A DNA stretch of 33,531 nucleotides, from the NCBI GenBank assembly GCA_019241425.1, contig JAFAXA010000021.1:1-33531 (forward strand), read 5' to 3'. Positions 33,249 through 33,531 of this stretch are shown here, piece by piece. The stretch's first letter is position 1, and the number at the start of each line of letters is the position of its first letter. This DNA comes from Acetobacteraceae bacterium. Lineage in GTDB: Bacteria > Pseudomonadota > Alphaproteobacteria > Acetobacterales > Acetobacteraceae. The position numbers and the translations under genes are program-made. The notes under the pieces were generated by a model that ran no database searches, was not told the origin of the DNA, and saw only the letters and a program-made list of their open reading frames with translations.

Positions 33249-33305
33249 ATGCGCCGAAGCAGCCGCGCTTTTCCGAAGCGATCATCCCGGCGAGGCTCGG
33301 CGTGA
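33249..33305 (+). CDS. 18-residue arginine-rich upstream ORF overlapping the caspase-gene start
   Basis: ATG at 33249 has a strong AGGGGAG site (33232-33238) ten bases upstream. It encodes MRRSSRAFPKRSSRRGSA, with seven Arg and one Lys in 18 residues, and its TGA overlaps the GTG start of the caspase gene (GTGA). Translational coupling is likely; a frameshifted N-terminus of the next gene is the alternative. Confidence 0.4.
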   Translation: MRRSSRAFPKRSSRRGSA

Positions 33306-33531
33306 GCGAGAACTGGGCCGTCTGTATCGGCATCGACCGTTATGACAATCTGCAGCCGCTGGAGTTCGCGAAGGCGGACGCGGACGCGCTCCGGATCTTC
33401 TTCGAGCAGGAAGTCGGCTTCACCAAAGTCTATTTCTTCGCGGAAGGTGCGCCGCCGATCCCGGCCGATACCGGGGAGCCGATCCAGGCCGTGCCCACGC
33501 TCGGAACCTTGCGCCGTTTCCTTCGCGTTCG
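33302..33531 (+). CDS. Caspase-family (peptidase C14) protein, N-terminal fragment
   Basis: 76 codons are visible before the window ends. The start SENWAVCIGIDRYDNLQPLEFAKADADAL followed by FFEQEVGFTKVYFF is the first strand and helix of the caspase-like p20 fold seen in bacterial C14 proteins (A-I-x-I-G-I-x-x-Y), and TGEPIQAVPTLGTLRRFL leads into the next helix. The catalytic His and Cys lie beyond the edge, so activity cannot be judged. Bacterial homologues often carry C-terminal effector, TPR or WD40 domains; any such part is outside. The start is a GTG at 33302 with GCGAGG upstream. No ATG fits in this frame. Confidence 0.8.
   Translation, partial: MSENWAVCIGIDRYDNLQPLEFAKADADALRIFFEQEVGFTKVYFFAEGAPPIPADTGEPIQAVPTLGTLRRFLRV

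Overview
The window is high-GC, densely coded DNA with GTG and TTG starts and many ATGA/TGATG-type junctions. Gene content points to an alphaproteobacterium, possibly Rhodospirillales/Acetobacteraceae. The hints are a quinol oxidase operon with SURF1 and a neighbouring MFS transporter, UgpBAEC, a ZAS anti-sigma factor and a SHOCT protein; the family-level guess is weak. I see no tRNA, rRNA, CRISPR array, insertion sequence or phage gene. The window looks chromosomal, with both ends cutting genes.

Layout. 1-5217: the end of a PhyH-type dioxygenase, a DUF427 protein, an MlaA lipoprotein, two convergent and overlapping SDR genes, and an M24 peptidase. 5273-8498 (minus): a five-gene unit of secreted small protein, metallophosphoesterase, cupredoxin, ECF sigma factor and zinc anti-sigma factor, probably an extracytoplasmic stress module. 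8657-11451 (minus): acyl-CoA synthetase and thiolase, overlapping by an ATGA. 11615-16951: assorted single genes (VOC protein, isoprenylcysteine-methyltransferase-like protein, TonB, SHOCT protein, two small exported proteins, MHS-type MFS transporter). Several junctions here carry clean hairpins, and one gene looks leaderless.

17121-22371: a cytochrome bo3/ba3-type quinol oxidase operon (subunits II, I, III, IV), then SURF1 and an undescribed 57-residue single-helix protein. SURF1 and the absence of a visible cyoE suggest heme A (ba3 type) rather than heme O. 22385-23059 is a DUF1275 membrane protein. 23374-26890 pairs an unrecognised GT-A-like protein with a GH65 glycoside phosphorylase. 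26902-31056 (minus) is a complete ugpBAEC-type ABC importer, and divergent from it is glpK. Together these look like uptake and use of glycerol-3-phosphate-type or glucosylglycerol-type compounds, with a 21-bp palindrome between ugpB and glpK as a candidate operator.

The right end holds a small Gly/Met-rich exported protein divergent from the first 76 codons of a caspase-family (C14) protein. The latter is preceded by a short arginine-rich ORF that overlaps its start as GTGA. The best candidates for undescribed biology are the five-gene sigma/cupredoxin/phosphoesterase unit, the small membrane protein of the oxidase operon, the GT-like/GH65 pair beside ugp-glpK, and the caspase locus.
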